In this document: in pieces, positions 51,284 to 60,082 of the stretch
Position numbering within the stretch: position 1 is the first letter of the stretch
Layout: every line of letters starts with the position of its first letter
Origin: Tabrizicola_A sp965284335
GTDB taxonomy: Bacteria; Pseudomonadota; Alphaproteobacteria; Rhodobacterales; Rhodobacteraceae
Reading direction: 5' to 3' (one strand)
DNA: 64,000 bases
Assembly: GCF_965284335.1 (NCBI RefSeq)
Contig: NZ_OZ260076.1
Position numbers and translations under genes: made by a program
The notes under the pieces: generated by a model
Seen by the model: the letters and a program-made list of their open reading frames with translations, nothing else
Told to the model about the DNA's origin: nothing
The model's database searches: none

Positions 51284-52417
51284 ATGTCCCAAATCTTGCC
51301 CCACGATCCTGCGCTGCCCTTGGCGGGCCGTCTCCGCGCGGTGACCGGGGCGCTTTTGGTGCCGCCTATGGGGCCAGAGCGCCCTTTGCCATGTGGGGCC
51401 TTTGAGGCAGGCCAACCCGTAATGGAAAGCCTGTGTTACGGTGGCGATCCGACCTATCCGATCAACGTCTTTCCCGCGCCCTTGCCGGCACAGGCGCATT
51501 TGGCCGGGACTTATCTTTTCGGCGGCATTTTGTCGGGCCATTTTGGCCATATGCTGGTGGAAGGCACGGGCCGGCTTTGGGCTTTGCACGATCGTGCAGA
51601 TATTGCGGGCGTGCTGTTTTTCGCGCGGCCCTTCGACAAGGCCCGCCAATGCGCCAAGATGTTCGCGCAGATGGCTGCAATCTTGGGTTTGCCGCCGGTT
51701 ACGGTGGTCGAGACGCCCACGACGGTTGATCGGTTGATCCTGCCCGAACAGGGCCTTGGATCGGGGGCCTTGTTGAACGGCCGCCCCGAGGTGCGGGCCT
51801 ATCTGCGGGGGCAGATGGCACGGGTTGCGCCCCAAGGCGCGGCCCGCAAGTTTTACATCACCCGCACGGGGCAACCGGCCCGGCGGGGCATGATTTTGGG
51901 CGAAGCCTTGCTCGAGGCGCTGTTTGCCGCCCAAGGCTATGAGGTCATCCGCCCCGAGGACCACAAACTGGCGGCGCAAGTGGCGATGTTTCGCGCGGCA
52001 AGCCATGTTGTCGGCACCGAAGGCTCGCCCTTTCATCTGTTGGCTATGGCCGCGCAGAAAGGCTGCAAGGTGGCGGTGATCCAGCGCAGGCGTTCCCCGA
52101 CATTTTCGCAAATCTGCGCGCATCTTGAAGCCTTTATCGGCGGTTCTGTCACCCGGATCGACGCGCTGACCAGCATTAACGCGCCCAAGAAATTCCGCAA
52201 CCCGAACCTGATTTACCTAGAGCCATCCCGACCTGCGATGTTCGCGGCGCTGCAAGAGGCGGGTTTTGTGTTGGGTGAGGCTTGGGAGGATATGACACAG
52301 GACGAGCGCCGCGCGGCGGTGCAGGCCTTGGCCGCCGAGACGGAGCAACGCCTGCGCCCCGTGGCGATGGAAGACCTGCCCGAGGATGATGGGGATGAGG
52401 AAAAGGATGCGGCGTGA
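51284..52417 (+). CDS. glycosyltransferase family 61-like protein (DUF563)
   Basis: 377 residues. LSGHFGHMLVEGTGRLWAL, KFYITRTGQPARRGM, GYEVIRPEDHKLAAQVAMF, and HVVGTEGSPFHLLAMA are the family landmarks. The acidic C-terminus (EDDGDEEKDAA) is low in complexity. These proteins are linked to capsule or lipopolysaccharide sugars, so its place between two pyrimidine genes is unexpected. The start at 51284 is 21 bases after the hydrolase stop, in the same transcript by spacing. Confidence 0.82.
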   Translation: MSQILPHDPALPLAGRLRAVTGALLVPPMGPERPLPCGAFEAGQPVMESLCYGGDPTYPINVFPAPLPAQAHLAGTYLFGGILSGHFGHMLVEGTGRLWALHDRADIAGVLFFARPFDKARQCAKMFAQMAAILGLPPVTVVETPTTVDRLILPEQGLGSGALLNGRPEVRAYLRGQMARVAPQGAARKFYITRTGQPARRGMILGEALLEALFAAQGYEVIRPEDHKLAAQVAMFRAASHVVGTEGSPFHLLAMAAQKGCKVAVIQRRRSPTFSQICAHLEAFIGGSVTRIDALTSINAPKKFRNPNLIYLEPSRPAMFAALQEAGFVLGEAWEDMTQDERRAAVQALAAETEQRLRPVAMEDLPEDDGDEEKDAA

Positions 52418-52445
52418 ATTCGGATCGCTTGCGCTGCGGCCCGCC

Positions 52446-52499
52446 CCCGGGGGTTTTCCACCCCCGGACCCCCGAGGATATTTGGGCCACATTGAAGGC
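52446..52499. repeat. dispersed intergenic repeat, copy A
   Basis: A GC hairpin (CCGGGGG / CCCCCGG, 52446-52466) precedes a 31-base core at 52469-52499 containing CCCCCGAGGATATTT and GGCCACATTGAAGGC. The core recurs at 55108-55138 with one mismatch. It lies just before hydA. Confidence 0.85.
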
Positions 52500-52523
52500 C
52501 ACGAGAAAATGGGAGTTTGACCT

Positions 52524-53978
52524 ATGGCAAGCACGGTTATCAAAGGTGGCACCGTCGTTACGGCTGACCTGAGCTATGAGGCGGATGTCAGGATCGAGGG
52601 CGGGGTGATCACCGAGATCGGCAAGGGGCTTAAGGGCGACAGCGTGCTGGATGCCACGGGCTGCTATGTGATGCCCGGCGGGATTGATCCGCATACGCAT
52701 CTGGAGATGCCTTTCATGGGCACCTATTCCTCGGATGACTTTGAGTCCGGCACCCGCGCGGCCATGTCGGGCGGCACCACCATGGTGGTGGATTTCGTTC
52801 TGCCGGGGCAGGGGCAGGGGCTGATGGATGCAGCCCAGATGTGGCACAACAAATCGGGCCGGGCGCATTGCGATTATTCCTATCACATGGCCGTCACCTG
52901 GTGGGGCCAAAAGGTCTGGGAGGATATGGAGGATGCGGTAAAGGCGGGCATGACCTCGTTCAAGCATTTCATGGCCTACAAGGGCGCGTTGATGGTCAAC
53001 GATGATGAAATGTATCAATCTTTCAAACGGGTGGGCGACCTTGGTGGCCTTGCCATGGTGCACGCCGAAAACGGCGATGTGGTGGCCGAACTGACGGCAA
53101 AGCTGATTGCCGAGGGCAATACCGGGCCAGAGGCGCATGCCTACTCGCGCCCGCCGCAGGTGGAGGGGGAGGCCACGAACCGCGCCATTATGATTGCCGA
53201 TATGGCCGGTGTGCCGCTTTATGTGGTGCATACCTCTTGCGAAGAGGCGCATGAGGCCATTCGCCGGGCGCGGGCGCAGGGCAAGCGGGTTTGGGGCGAG
53301 CCGTTGATCCAGCACCTGACTTTGGATGAAAGCGAGTATTTCCACCCCGATTGGGACCATGCCGCGCGGCGCGTGATGTCACCGCCCTTCCGCAACAAGC
53401 AGCATCAGGATAGCCTTTGGGCGGGCTTGCAGTCAGGGTCTTTGTCGGTCGTGGCGACCGATCATTGTGCCTTTACCACCGAACAAAAGCGGTTTGGCCT
53501 CAAGTCTTTTGCGCAAATTCCCAACGGCACGGGTGGGCTCGAGGACCGGATGCCGATGCTTTGGACCCATGGGGTGAACACCGGGCGGTTGACACCGAAT
53601 GAATTTGTGGCCGTCACTTCAACAAACATCGCCAAGATCTTGAATTGCTATCCGAAAAAGGGTGCGGTTCTGGTGGGGGCGGATGCCGATCTGGTGGTCT
53701 GGGACCCCAAGGCCGAAAAGACCATTTCCGCCGCGACCCAGCAATCCGCCATCGACTATAACGTGTTTGAAGGGCACAAGGTGGTTGGGCTGCCCCGTTA
53801 TACCCTGTCGCGTGGCCGCGTCGGTTTTGAAGATGGTAAAGTTATTCCCAAGGAGGGCCATGGCCAGTTTGTCGCCCGCGCGCCGCGCCCGGCGGTAAAC
53901 CGGGCGCTGAGCCAGTGGAAAGACCTGACCGCGCCGCGCCCGGTGACGCGCACGGGGCTATCGCCGACGGGGGTGTAA
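52524..53978 (+). CDS. hydA: dihydropyrimidinase / hydantoinase
   Basis: Opens the ring of dihydrouracil, dihydrothymine or hydantoins. 484 aa of the amidohydrolase superfamily: GGIDPHTHLE (metal ligands His57 and His59), MTSFKHFMAYKG with the carboxylated Lys near 147, VVHTSC, and the catalytic Asp in ATDHCAF. Start at ATG 52524 after GGGAG. Dihydropyrimidine dehydrogenase, the first enzyme of the pathway, is not in the window. Confidence 0.96.
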   Translation: MASTVIKGGTVVTADLSYEADVRIEGGVITEIGKGLKGDSVLDATGCYVMPGGIDPHTHLEMPFMGTYSSDDFESGTRAAMSGGTTMVVDFVLPGQGQGLMDAAQMWHNKSGRAHCDYSYHMAVTWWGQKVWEDMEDAVKAGMTSFKHFMAYKGALMVNDDEMYQSFKRVGDLGGLAMVHAENGDVVAELTAKLIAEGNTGPEAHAYSRPPQVEGEATNRAIMIADMAGVPLYVVHTSCEEAHEAIRRARAQGKRVWGEPLIQHLTLDESEYFHPDWDHAARRVMSPPFRNKQHQDSLWAGLQSGSLSVVATDHCAFTTEQKRFGLKSFAQIPNGTGGLEDRMPMLWTHGVNTGRLTPNEFVAVTSTNIAKILNCYPKKGAVLVGADADLVVWDPKAEKTISAATQQSAIDYNVFEGHKVVGLPRYTLSRGRVGFEDGKVIPKEGHGQFVARAPRPAVNRALSQWKDLTAPRPVTRTGLSPTGV

Positions 53979-53999
53979 CAGCGTTTTCGGGGACGGCGA

Positions 54000-54146
54000 T
54001 CAGGGTTCGCCCTGTTCGCTTTCCTCGGTGTCCTCATGCGGGGGCGCGAAGGAATAGGTCAGCTCTGGCAGGCCAAAGTAGACCTCATCGAGGTCTTCCG
54101 GGGCTGGGGCAAAGGCCAGGGTGGTTGGGGCAAGTGGGATCATCAT
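54000..54146 (-). CDS. 48-residue acidic small protein of unknown function
   Basis: Starts MMIPLAPTTLAFAP and ends HEDTEESEQGEP. A perfect AGGAGG lies 6 bases before the ATG, which argues for real translation. It is on the strand opposite to its neighbours, between hydA and the ABC transporter. It has no membrane helix, is strongly acidic and is rich in Pro, Glu and Asp. I recognise no family. Confidence 0.6.
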   Translation of the reverse strand: MMIPLAPTTLAFAPAPEDLDEVYFGLPELTYSFAPPHEDTEESEQGEP

Positions 54147-54238
54147 GGTGGTCCTCCTGTTTTCAACCAGATGGGAAGGCAGGGGGGGCTGCGCAAGAAT
54201 TGCGGTGCCCACCAACGGAAATGTGAAGGATCAGGTGC

Positions 54239-55048
54239 GTGACGGATAGGCAGACCCAGGGCAATGCCCAAGGTGACCCGGTGATCGAGGCCAAGAACCT
54301 GCAATTGGTGTTTGAAACCAATGACGGGCCGGTTCATGCGTTGAAGGATGTGAACCTCACAATCAACCGGGGGGATTTTGTGTCCTTTATCGGGCCTTCG
54401 GGCTGTGGCAAGACCACATTCCTGCGCGCGATTGCGGCGCTGGAACATCCGACCGGCGGCACGCTGACCGTGAACGGGATGAGCCCCGATGAGGCGCGGC
54501 GTAACCGAGCCTATGGCTATGTGTTTCAGGCCGCCGGGCTTTACCCTTGGCGCACGATCGCCGGCAACATCAAGCTGCCCCTTGAGATCATGGGCTTTTC
54601 CAAGGCCGAGCAGGAAGACCGCGTGACGCGGGTGCTGGAACTGGTGGAACTGTCTGGCTTTGGCAAGAAATTTCCTTGGCAGTTGTCGGGTGGGATGCAA
54701 CAGCGCGCCTCTATCGCGCGCGCATTGGCCTTTGATGCGGATCTTCTGTTGATGGACGAGCCTTTCGGTGCCTTGGATGAAATCGTGCGCGACCGTCTGA
54801 ACGAAGAAGTGCTGAAGCTGTGGGCGCGGACGGGCAAAACCATTGGTTTTGTGACGCACTCGATCCCCGAGGCGGTGTATCTTTCGACCAAAATCGTGGT
54901 GATGAGCCCGCGTCCGGGGCGGATTACGGATGTGATCGACAGCCCCTTGCCGAAGGAGCGCCCCTTGGACATTCGCGACAGCCGGGAGTTCATCGAGATT
55001 GCGCATCGGGTGCGGGAAGGTCTGCGGGCAGGGCATGCCGATGAATGA
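54239..55048 (+). CDS. ABC transporter ATP-binding protein (NitT/TauT/pyrimidine type)
   Basis: 269-residue ATPase: GPSGCGKTT Walker A, LSGGMQQRASIARAL signature, LLLMDEPFGALDE Walker B, VTHSIPEA switch. Its family powers uptake of nitrate, sulfonates, thiamine precursors or pyrimidine-like compounds. GTG start with AAGGA at good distance. It belongs with the two permeases and the binding protein downstream, separated from them by a small transporter gene and a repeat. Confidence 0.93.
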   Translation: MTDRQTQGNAQGDPVIEAKNLQLVFETNDGPVHALKDVNLTINRGDFVSFIGPSGCGKTTFLRAIAALEHPTGGTLTVNGMSPDEARRNRAYGYVFQAAGLYPWRTIAGNIKLPLEIMGFSKAEQEDRVTRVLELVELSGFGKKFPWQLSGGMQQRASIARALAFDADLLLMDEPFGALDEIVRDRLNEEVLKLWARTGKTIGFVTHSIPEAVYLSTKIVVMSPRPGRITDVIDSPLPKERPLDIRDSREFIEIAHRVREGLRAGHADE

Positions 55049-55074
55049 GCTTGCGCCCCTGACGAGCCGCGCTG

Positions 55075-55138
55075 GGGGGCTGTCTGCCCCCCACGGCCTT
55101 CGGCCTCCCCCCGAGGATATTTTGGCCACATTGAAGGC
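55075..55138. repeat. dispersed intergenic repeat, copy B
   Basis: A GC hairpin (GGGGGGC / GCCCCCC, about 55075-55094) precedes the 31-base core at 55108-55138, 30 of 31 identical to copy A. It ends 9 bases before the next ATG. Confidence 0.85.
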
Positions 55139-55147
55139 GAGGCGGGC

Positions 55148-55480
55148 ATGAGTGCGACCTATCTTTGGCTGATCGCCTCGACCGCTGTGTTCATGGCGGC
55201 GAATTCGGCGTTGAAGATCTATGCCGGGGGGGCGGCGATCTGGGTTTTGATCGGAGCCTTGGCGCTGTTTTGCTTGGGCAATACGCTGATGGTGCAGGTG
55301 ATGCGGGGCGAGGGTTTGGGGGTGGCCATCGTCTTGTCGGCCATCTTCCAGATGGTGGCGATCACGCTGCTTGCGGCGGTGGCTTTTGGCGAGCGATTGG
55401 CGCCCATGCAATGGGCGGGGCTGGCGCTGGGGATCGTGGCGGTGGCGATGATTGCTTGGCCGAAGGGGGCAGGGGCATGA
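55148..55480 (+). CDS. small SMR/EamA-like four-helix membrane protein
   Basis: 110 residues with four membrane helices, like small multidrug-resistance proteins or half-size EamA units (LWLIASTAVFMAANSALKIY; AIVLSAIFQMVAITLLAAVA; MQWAGLALGIVAVAMIAWP). The stop overlaps the first permease start (ATGA). Its job within the importer operon is unclear; it may export a product of the pathway. Confidence 0.8.
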   Translation: MSATYLWLIASTAVFMAANSALKIYAGGAAIWVLIGALALFCLGNTLMVQVMRGEGLGVAIVLSAIFQMVAITLLAAVAFGERLAPMQWAGLALGIVAVAMIAWPKGAGA

Positions 55481-56343
55481 GGCATGTTCTTCCGGTTCTG
55501 ACGGTCGTGCTGGCCATTGTGGTGATCTGGTACGGTGCCGCTGTCGGGCTGAACCGGGCATGGATCGTCGATCAGGCCGCGCGCGCCGGGGTCGAGCCAT
55601 CCCGCGGTTTGGCGTTGGTGTCTGAGACATGGAGCCAAGAGCGTCCGGTGTTGCCCGCGCCGCATCAGGTTGTGGCGGAGCTTGTCAAATCGACCTTTGG
55701 CATGGCGCCGACCTCGAAGCGGTCTTTGGTCTATCATGGTTGGATCACCTTGTCGGCCACGCTTTTGGGCTTTGCCATGGGCACGGGGCTGGGGATTTTG
55801 CTGGCCGTGGGCATCATCCACAACCGCGCGATGGACATGAGCGTGATGCCTTGGGCGATTGCCAGCCAGACCATTCCCATTTTGGCGATTGCCCCGATGA
55901 TCATCGTGGTTTTGAACTCGGTCGGCCTTCAAGGCTTGGTGCCTAAGGCGATCATCTCGGCCTATCTGTCGTTTTTCCCGGTGGTCGTGGGCATGGTGAA
56001 GGGCTTGCGCAGCCCCGATCAGATGCAGCTTGACCTTCTGAAAACCTATAATGCCAGCCGATCCGAGACCTTTTGGAAGCTGCGGCTTACGGCCTCGATG
56101 CCCTATCTCTTTACCTCACTGAAAGTGGGTATGGCGGCAAGCCTTGTGGGGGCGATTGTTGGGGAATTGCCCACGGGTGCGGTGGCCGGCCTTGGGGCGC
56201 GGCTGTTGTCGGGCAGCTATTACGGGCAGACCGTGCAGATCTGGGCTGCGCTTTTTGCCGCCGCGATCGTGGCGGCGGGCATGGTGATGCTGATCGGCGT
56301 CATGGAGCGGCGGACCTTGAAGAAAATGGGGATGGCGCGATGA
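55477..56343 (+). CDS. ABC transporter permease 1
   Basis: 288 residues of the binding-protein-dependent permease family, with the EAA-type loop LLKTYNASRSETFWKLRLTA. There are six or so helices, and the N-terminal helix is followed by a long periplasmic part. The frame is open upstream to 55165, but translation from ATG 55477 overlaps the previous stop by four bases and gives the family start. Confidence 0.92.
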   Translation: MRHVLPVLTVVLAIVVIWYGAAVGLNRAWIVDQAARAGVEPSRGLALVSETWSQERPVLPAPHQVVAELVKSTFGMAPTSKRSLVYHGWITLSATLLGFAMGTGLGILLAVGIIHNRAMDMSVMPWAIASQTIPILAIAPMIIVVLNSVGLQGLVPKAIISAYLSFFPVVVGMVKGLRSPDQMQLDLLKTYNASRSETFWKLRLTASMPYLFTSLKVGMAASLVGAIVGELPTGAVAGLGARLLSGSYYGQTVQIWAALFAAAIVAAGMVMLIGVMERRTLKKMGMAR

Positions 56344-57188
56344 ACCTGTGGCTGATCGTGGCGCTTGGGGGTTGGGCCTTTGGCTGGTGGATCAACACCC
56401 GGCTTGCCGCTTCGCCCTTGTCGCAGACCAAGGCGGGCAAGCTTGCGGTGCCGGTGATTTTTGGTGTGACCATTTTGATCCTCTGGGAAGGCTTGGTGCG
56501 TGGCTTGGGTGTGAGCCCGGTGATCTTGCCCCCGCCTTCGGCCGTTGCGGCAAAGTTTGCCCAGAGCCTGCCGATCCTTTGGGGAGATTTCGTGCAGACG
56601 GCGGTCAAGGGCGCGCTTTCGGGCTATCTCATCGGCTGTGCGGCCGCCTTTGCCACCGCCATCATCATCGACCGCAGCCCGTTTTTGCAGCGTGGCCTTT
56701 TGCCGGTGGGCAATTTCGTGGCCGCACTTCCTATCGTCGGCATCGCGCCGATCATGGTGATGTGGTTCGGCTTTGACTGGCAATCAAAGGCGGCGGTGGT
56801 AGTGGTGATGGTGTTCTTTCCGATGCTGGTGAACACGGTCGCGGGGCTGAAGGCCTCAGAGGCGATGCAGCGTGATTTGATGGCGACCTATTCGGCCAGT
56901 TACGCGCAAACGCTGATGAAACTGCGCCTTCCGGCCGCCATGCCGTTTGTGTTCAACGGTTTGAAGATTGCATCAACCTTGGCCTTGATCGGGGCCATCG
57001 TTGCCGAATTTTTCGGCAGCCCGACGGTGGGCATGGGGTTTCGGATCAATGCCAGCATTGGCCAGCTTGCGCTGGACATGATCTGGGCCGAAATTGTTGT
57101 GGCAGCGATTGCCGGATCAGCGTTCTATGGGCTTGTGGCGCTGATCGAAAAGCGGGTGACGTTTTGGCACCCCTCGCAACGGACGTGA
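56340..57188 (+). CDS. ABC transporter permease 2
   Basis: 282-residue permease, paralogous to the preceding one, with the EAA-type loop DLMATYSASYAQTLMKLRLPAA and FNGLKIASTLALIGAIVAEFF. Start at ATG 56340 overlaps the stop of permease 1 by four bases. Two different permeases suggest a heterodimeric channel. Confidence 0.92.
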   Translation: MNLWLIVALGGWAFGWWINTRLAASPLSQTKAGKLAVPVIFGVTILILWEGLVRGLGVSPVILPPPSAVAAKFAQSLPILWGDFVQTAVKGALSGYLIGCAAAFATAIIIDRSPFLQRGLLPVGNFVAALPIVGIAPIMVMWFGFDWQSKAAVVVVMVFFPMLVNTVAGLKASEAMQRDLMATYSASYAQTLMKLRLPAAMPFVFNGLKIASTLALIGAIVAEFFGSPTVGMGFRINASIGQLALDMIWAEIVVAAIAGSAFYGLVALIEKRVTFWHPSQRT

Positions 57189-57244
57189 GTTTAGGAAGTC
57201 AACAAAGGCCCCGGCGAAAAGGGGTCGCAACACGGAGGTTTGGA

Positions 57245-58219
57245 ATGAAAAAGCTACTGACTTCGGCGCTGTTCATGGCATTTGCCACGGGCGCTCAGGC
57301 AGCCGATGATGTGACGCTGCAACTGAAATGGGTCACGCAGGCCCAGTTTGCGGGCTATTATGTGGCCCAAGCCAAGGGGTTCTATGAGGCTGAGGGCCTG
57401 AATGTCACCATTCTGCCCGGCGGTCCGGATGTGGCCCCGACCCAGGTGATCGCGGGCGGCGGTGCTGATGTGGTTGTCGACTGGATGCCCTCGGCCTTGG
57501 CCGCGCGCGAAAAGGGTCTGCCTTTGGTCAATATCGCCCAGCCCTTCAAATCCTCGGGTATGATGCTGACCTGCCTTAAGGAATCGGGCGTAACCAGCCC
57601 GGCAGATTTCAAGGGCAAGACGCTGGGCGTCTGGTTCGGCGGCAATGAATATCCCTTCTTGAACTGGATGAATAAGCTGGGACTCAAGACCGATGGCACC
57701 GATGTGACGGTGCTGAAGCAGGGCTTCAACGTCGATCCCTTGCTGCAAAAGCAGGCGGCTTGCGTGTCGACCATGACCTATAACGAATATTGGCAGGTGA
57801 TTGATGCAGGCCTGACGCCTGATGATCTGATCACCTTCAAATATGAAGATGAAGGTGTGGCCACGCTGGAAGACGGGCTTTACGTCATGGAAGAAAAGCT
57901 TGCCGATCCTGCCTTCGAAGACAAGATGGTGCGGTTCGTGCGCGCCTCTATGAAGGGCTGGAAAGAGGCCGAGGCGAACCCCGATGAGGCCGCGATGATC
58001 GTCCTTGAGAACGATGCGACCGGCGCGCAGACCGAAGCGCATCAAAAGCGCATGATGGGCGAGATTGCCAAGCTGACCGCCGGTTCGAACGGCGCGCTGG
58101 ACCCGGCCGATTATGAGCGCACGGTTGCCGCGCTGATGTCGGGCGGCTCTGACCCGGTCATCACCGCGATGCCTGAAGGTGCTTGGACCCACGCGATCAC
58201 GGATAAGGCATTGCAGTAA
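57245..58219 (+). CDS. ABC transporter substrate-binding protein (NMT1/THI5-like)
   Basis: Periplasmic binding protein of 324 residues. Signal peptide MKKLLTSALFMAFATGAQAA; mature start DDVTLQLKWVTQAQFAGYYV, which is the NMT1/THI5-like pattern seen in HMP- and pyrimidine-precursor-binding proteins. Start at ATG 57245 after GGAGG. With the catabolic genes upstream it probably captures a pyrimidine or hydantoin-like compound. Confidence 0.93.
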   Translation: MKKLLTSALFMAFATGAQAADDVTLQLKWVTQAQFAGYYVAQAKGFYEAEGLNVTILPGGPDVAPTQVIAGGGADVVVDWMPSALAAREKGLPLVNIAQPFKSSGMMLTCLKESGVTSPADFKGKTLGVWFGGNEYPFLNWMNKLGLKTDGTDVTVLKQGFNVDPLLQKQAACVSTMTYNEYWQVIDAGLTPDDLITFKYEDEGVATLEDGLYVMEEKLADPAFEDKMVRFVRASMKGWKEAEANPDEAAMIVLENDATGAQTEAHQKRMMGEIAKLTAGSNGALDPADYERTVAALMSGGSDPVITAMPEGAWTHAITDKALQ

Positions 58220-58245
58220 TCCGCCGAATTTTTCCGGCAGACTAC

Positions 58246-58280
58246 GGGGCGCAGGGGAAACCTTGCGCCCCATCTTTTTT
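58246..58280 (+). terminator. terminator of the importer operon
   Basis: GGGGCGCAGGG pairs with CCTTGCGCCCC (one mismatch), followed by a T-run (58274-58280), 27 bases after the binding-protein stop. Confidence 0.9.
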
Positions 58281-58311
58281 GGGGCGTGTGGCTTGCGGCT
58301 TTTGGGTAAGC

Positions 58312-58329
58312 TTGTAAAGATATTTACAA
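58312..58329. promoter_or_regulatory. palindrome before the ScfR-type regulator
   Basis: TTGTAAA-GATA-TTTACAA, a perfect 7-base inverted repeat around 4 bases, lying 22 bases before the ATG. Related regulators of this family bind similar AT-rich palindromes near their own genes. Confidence 0.65.
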
Positions 58330-58351
58330 TCGCGATCCCAAAGGACATCTC

Positions 58352-59620
58352 ATGCCGCTTTCTGCCCTGACCGGCACCCGTCTGCGCGAGCGCCGCCAAG
58401 CTTTGGGGCTGCGGCAGGCCGATCTGGCGGCGCGTGTCGGGATTTCGGCAAGCTATTTGAACCTGATCGAGCACAACCGGCGCCGCATTGCCGATGCTTT
58501 GCTGTTTCGCTTGGCAGGGGCTTTGGATGTTTCGCTGGACAGCTTGCAGGAATCTCATGCCGAAGGTCGGTTGGATGTGCTGCGCGCCGCTGCCGCTGAA
58601 GTGCCCGGCGCGGGTGCTGAGTTGGAACGGGTGGATGAATTGGTGGGCCGCTTTCCCGGCTGGGCCGCCACTTTGGCCGAGTTACACGACCGCAGCCGCG
58701 CTTTGGTGCGGGTGGTTGAGGTTTTGAACGACCGTATGGCGCATGACCCCCACCTGTCGGCCAGCTTGCATGAGGTCTTGTCGGCGGTGTCTTCGGTGCG
58801 CACCACGGCGGCGATCTTGGCCGATACCGATGATATCGATCCGGCATGGCGGCAGCGGTTTCATAAGAATCTTCATGCCGACAGCGAACGTCTGGCCCAA
58901 GGGGCCGAGGCGCTGGTGGCCTATCTTGATGGTGCTGCGCCGGGGCAGGATCAATCGGTGGCTTCCCCCCAAGAAGAGGTGGAGGCTTGGGCCGAGGCTT
59001 GCGATTGGATGCTGACCGAGGCCGAGGATCTGACGCAATCGGCGCATTTGGCATCGGGGGCGGGCCGGGCCTTGGCGCAGGGGTTGCAAGCCCAGATGGC
59101 CTCTGATGTGGCCGCGCTGCCCGAGCCTGATTTTTCCGATGCCTTGGCGCAGCTTGGGCCTGATCCCTTGGCCTTGGCGCAAAGCTTTGGCGCGCCGGTG
59201 CTGGCCGCCTTTCGGCGCATTGCGCTGCGGCCGGGCTCTGGTTTGGGCCTTTTGGTCTGCGATGGATCAGGAACTTTGGTGCTGCGAAAAACCGTGGCGG
59301 GCTTTTCGCCGCCGCGCTTTGGCGCGGCCTGTCCCTTGTGGCCCCTGTTCACGGCCCTCACTCGGCCTGAAACCCCGGTCGAGGCGGTGATTGCGCTGCC
59401 CGGGCCGCAAGGCGCGCGCTTTCGGGTGCGGGCCTTTTGCCAAACCCGCTTTCCCGGTGGGTTTCGCGGCCCCGAACTGCGCGAGGCGGCGATGCTGGTG
59501 CAACCCGAACCCGCAGGGCCTGACGTGGCGATTGAGGTGGGCCCCACCTGCCGCATCTGCCCGCGCGCTGACTGCCCCGCCCGACGCGAACCGTCTATCT
59601 TGCGCAGCGAGTTGGGCTAA
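58352..59620 (+). CDS. XRE-family regulator of the short-chain fatty acyl type (ScfR/PccR/RamB-like)
   Basis: 422 residues. N-terminal XRE helix-turn-helix (residues 10-62, RLRERRQALGLRQADLAARV, then ISASYLNLIEHNRRRIADAL). Long middle and C-terminal DUF2083-type part ending in a cysteine cluster CRICPRADCPARRE. Relatives sense short-chain acyl-CoA and control propionate or acetate metabolism. AAGGAC precedes ATG 58352. The target genes cannot be told from here. Confidence 0.85.
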   Translation: MPLSALTGTRLRERRQALGLRQADLAARVGISASYLNLIEHNRRRIADALLFRLAGALDVSLDSLQESHAEGRLDVLRAAAAEVPGAGAELERVDELVGRFPGWAATLAELHDRSRALVRVVEVLNDRMAHDPHLSASLHEVLSAVSSVRTTAAILADTDDIDPAWRQRFHKNLHADSERLAQGAEALVAYLDGAAPGQDQSVASPQEEVEAWAEACDWMLTEAEDLTQSAHLASGAGRALAQGLQAQMASDVAALPEPDFSDALAQLGPDPLALAQSFGAPVLAAFRRIALRPGSGLGLLVCDGSGTLVLRKTVAGFSPPRFGAACPLWPLFTALTRPETPVEAVIALPGPQGARFRVRAFCQTRFPGGFRGPELREAAMLVQPEPAGPDVAIEVGPTCRICPRADCPARREPSILRSELG

Positions 59621-59710
59621 GGGGGCTGGCACCTTGCCAAGACATTTTGACAGCGCCGCATTTTGCCCCGATAGTCACAGCAACGTGACAGCAAGCCGGG
59701 GAGGGGGAAG

Positions 59711-60079
59711 ATGTCCGGGCGCGTGCTGCTAATCGAAGATGAGCCCAATATTGCCGAGGCCATCCGCTTTATCCTGTCGCGCGATGGGTTTGAGGTGATG
59801 GTCGAAGAAGATGGCGCGCGCGCTTTGCCGCGCGTGGCCGATGTGCAGCCCGATCTTGTTATTCTTGACCTGATGCTGCCGGGGATGAGTGGGCTTGAGA
59901 TCCTCTCCTCGCTGCGCGCCGACCCAAAGACCGAGGCGCTGCGTGTTTTGATGCTGACCGCCAAAGGGCAGGGCCGCGACCGTGAGGCGGCCGAGCGGGC
60001 CGGGGTGTCGGCCTTTATGTCCAAACCCTTTTCCAATGCCGAGATGCGCGCGCAGGTGCGTGCGCTGATGGAAGGATAG
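59711..60079 (+). CDS. single-domain response regulator
   Basis: 122-residue CheY-like receiver with no output domain. Phosphoacceptor Asp53 (LVILDLMLPG), acidic pair Glu9/Asp10, Thr83 and Lys105 (MSKPF) are all present. It precedes a small membrane protein and a large sensor kinase in one likely operon, so it is probably phosphorylated by that kinase and passes the signal on by protein contact. Confidence 0.92.
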   Translation: MSGRVLLIEDEPNIAEAIRFILSRDGFEVMVEEDGARALPRVADVQPDLVILDLMLPGMSGLEILSSLRADPKTEALRVLMLTAKGQGRDREAAERAGVSAFMSKPFSNAEMRAQVRALMEG

Positions 60080-60082
60080 CCC

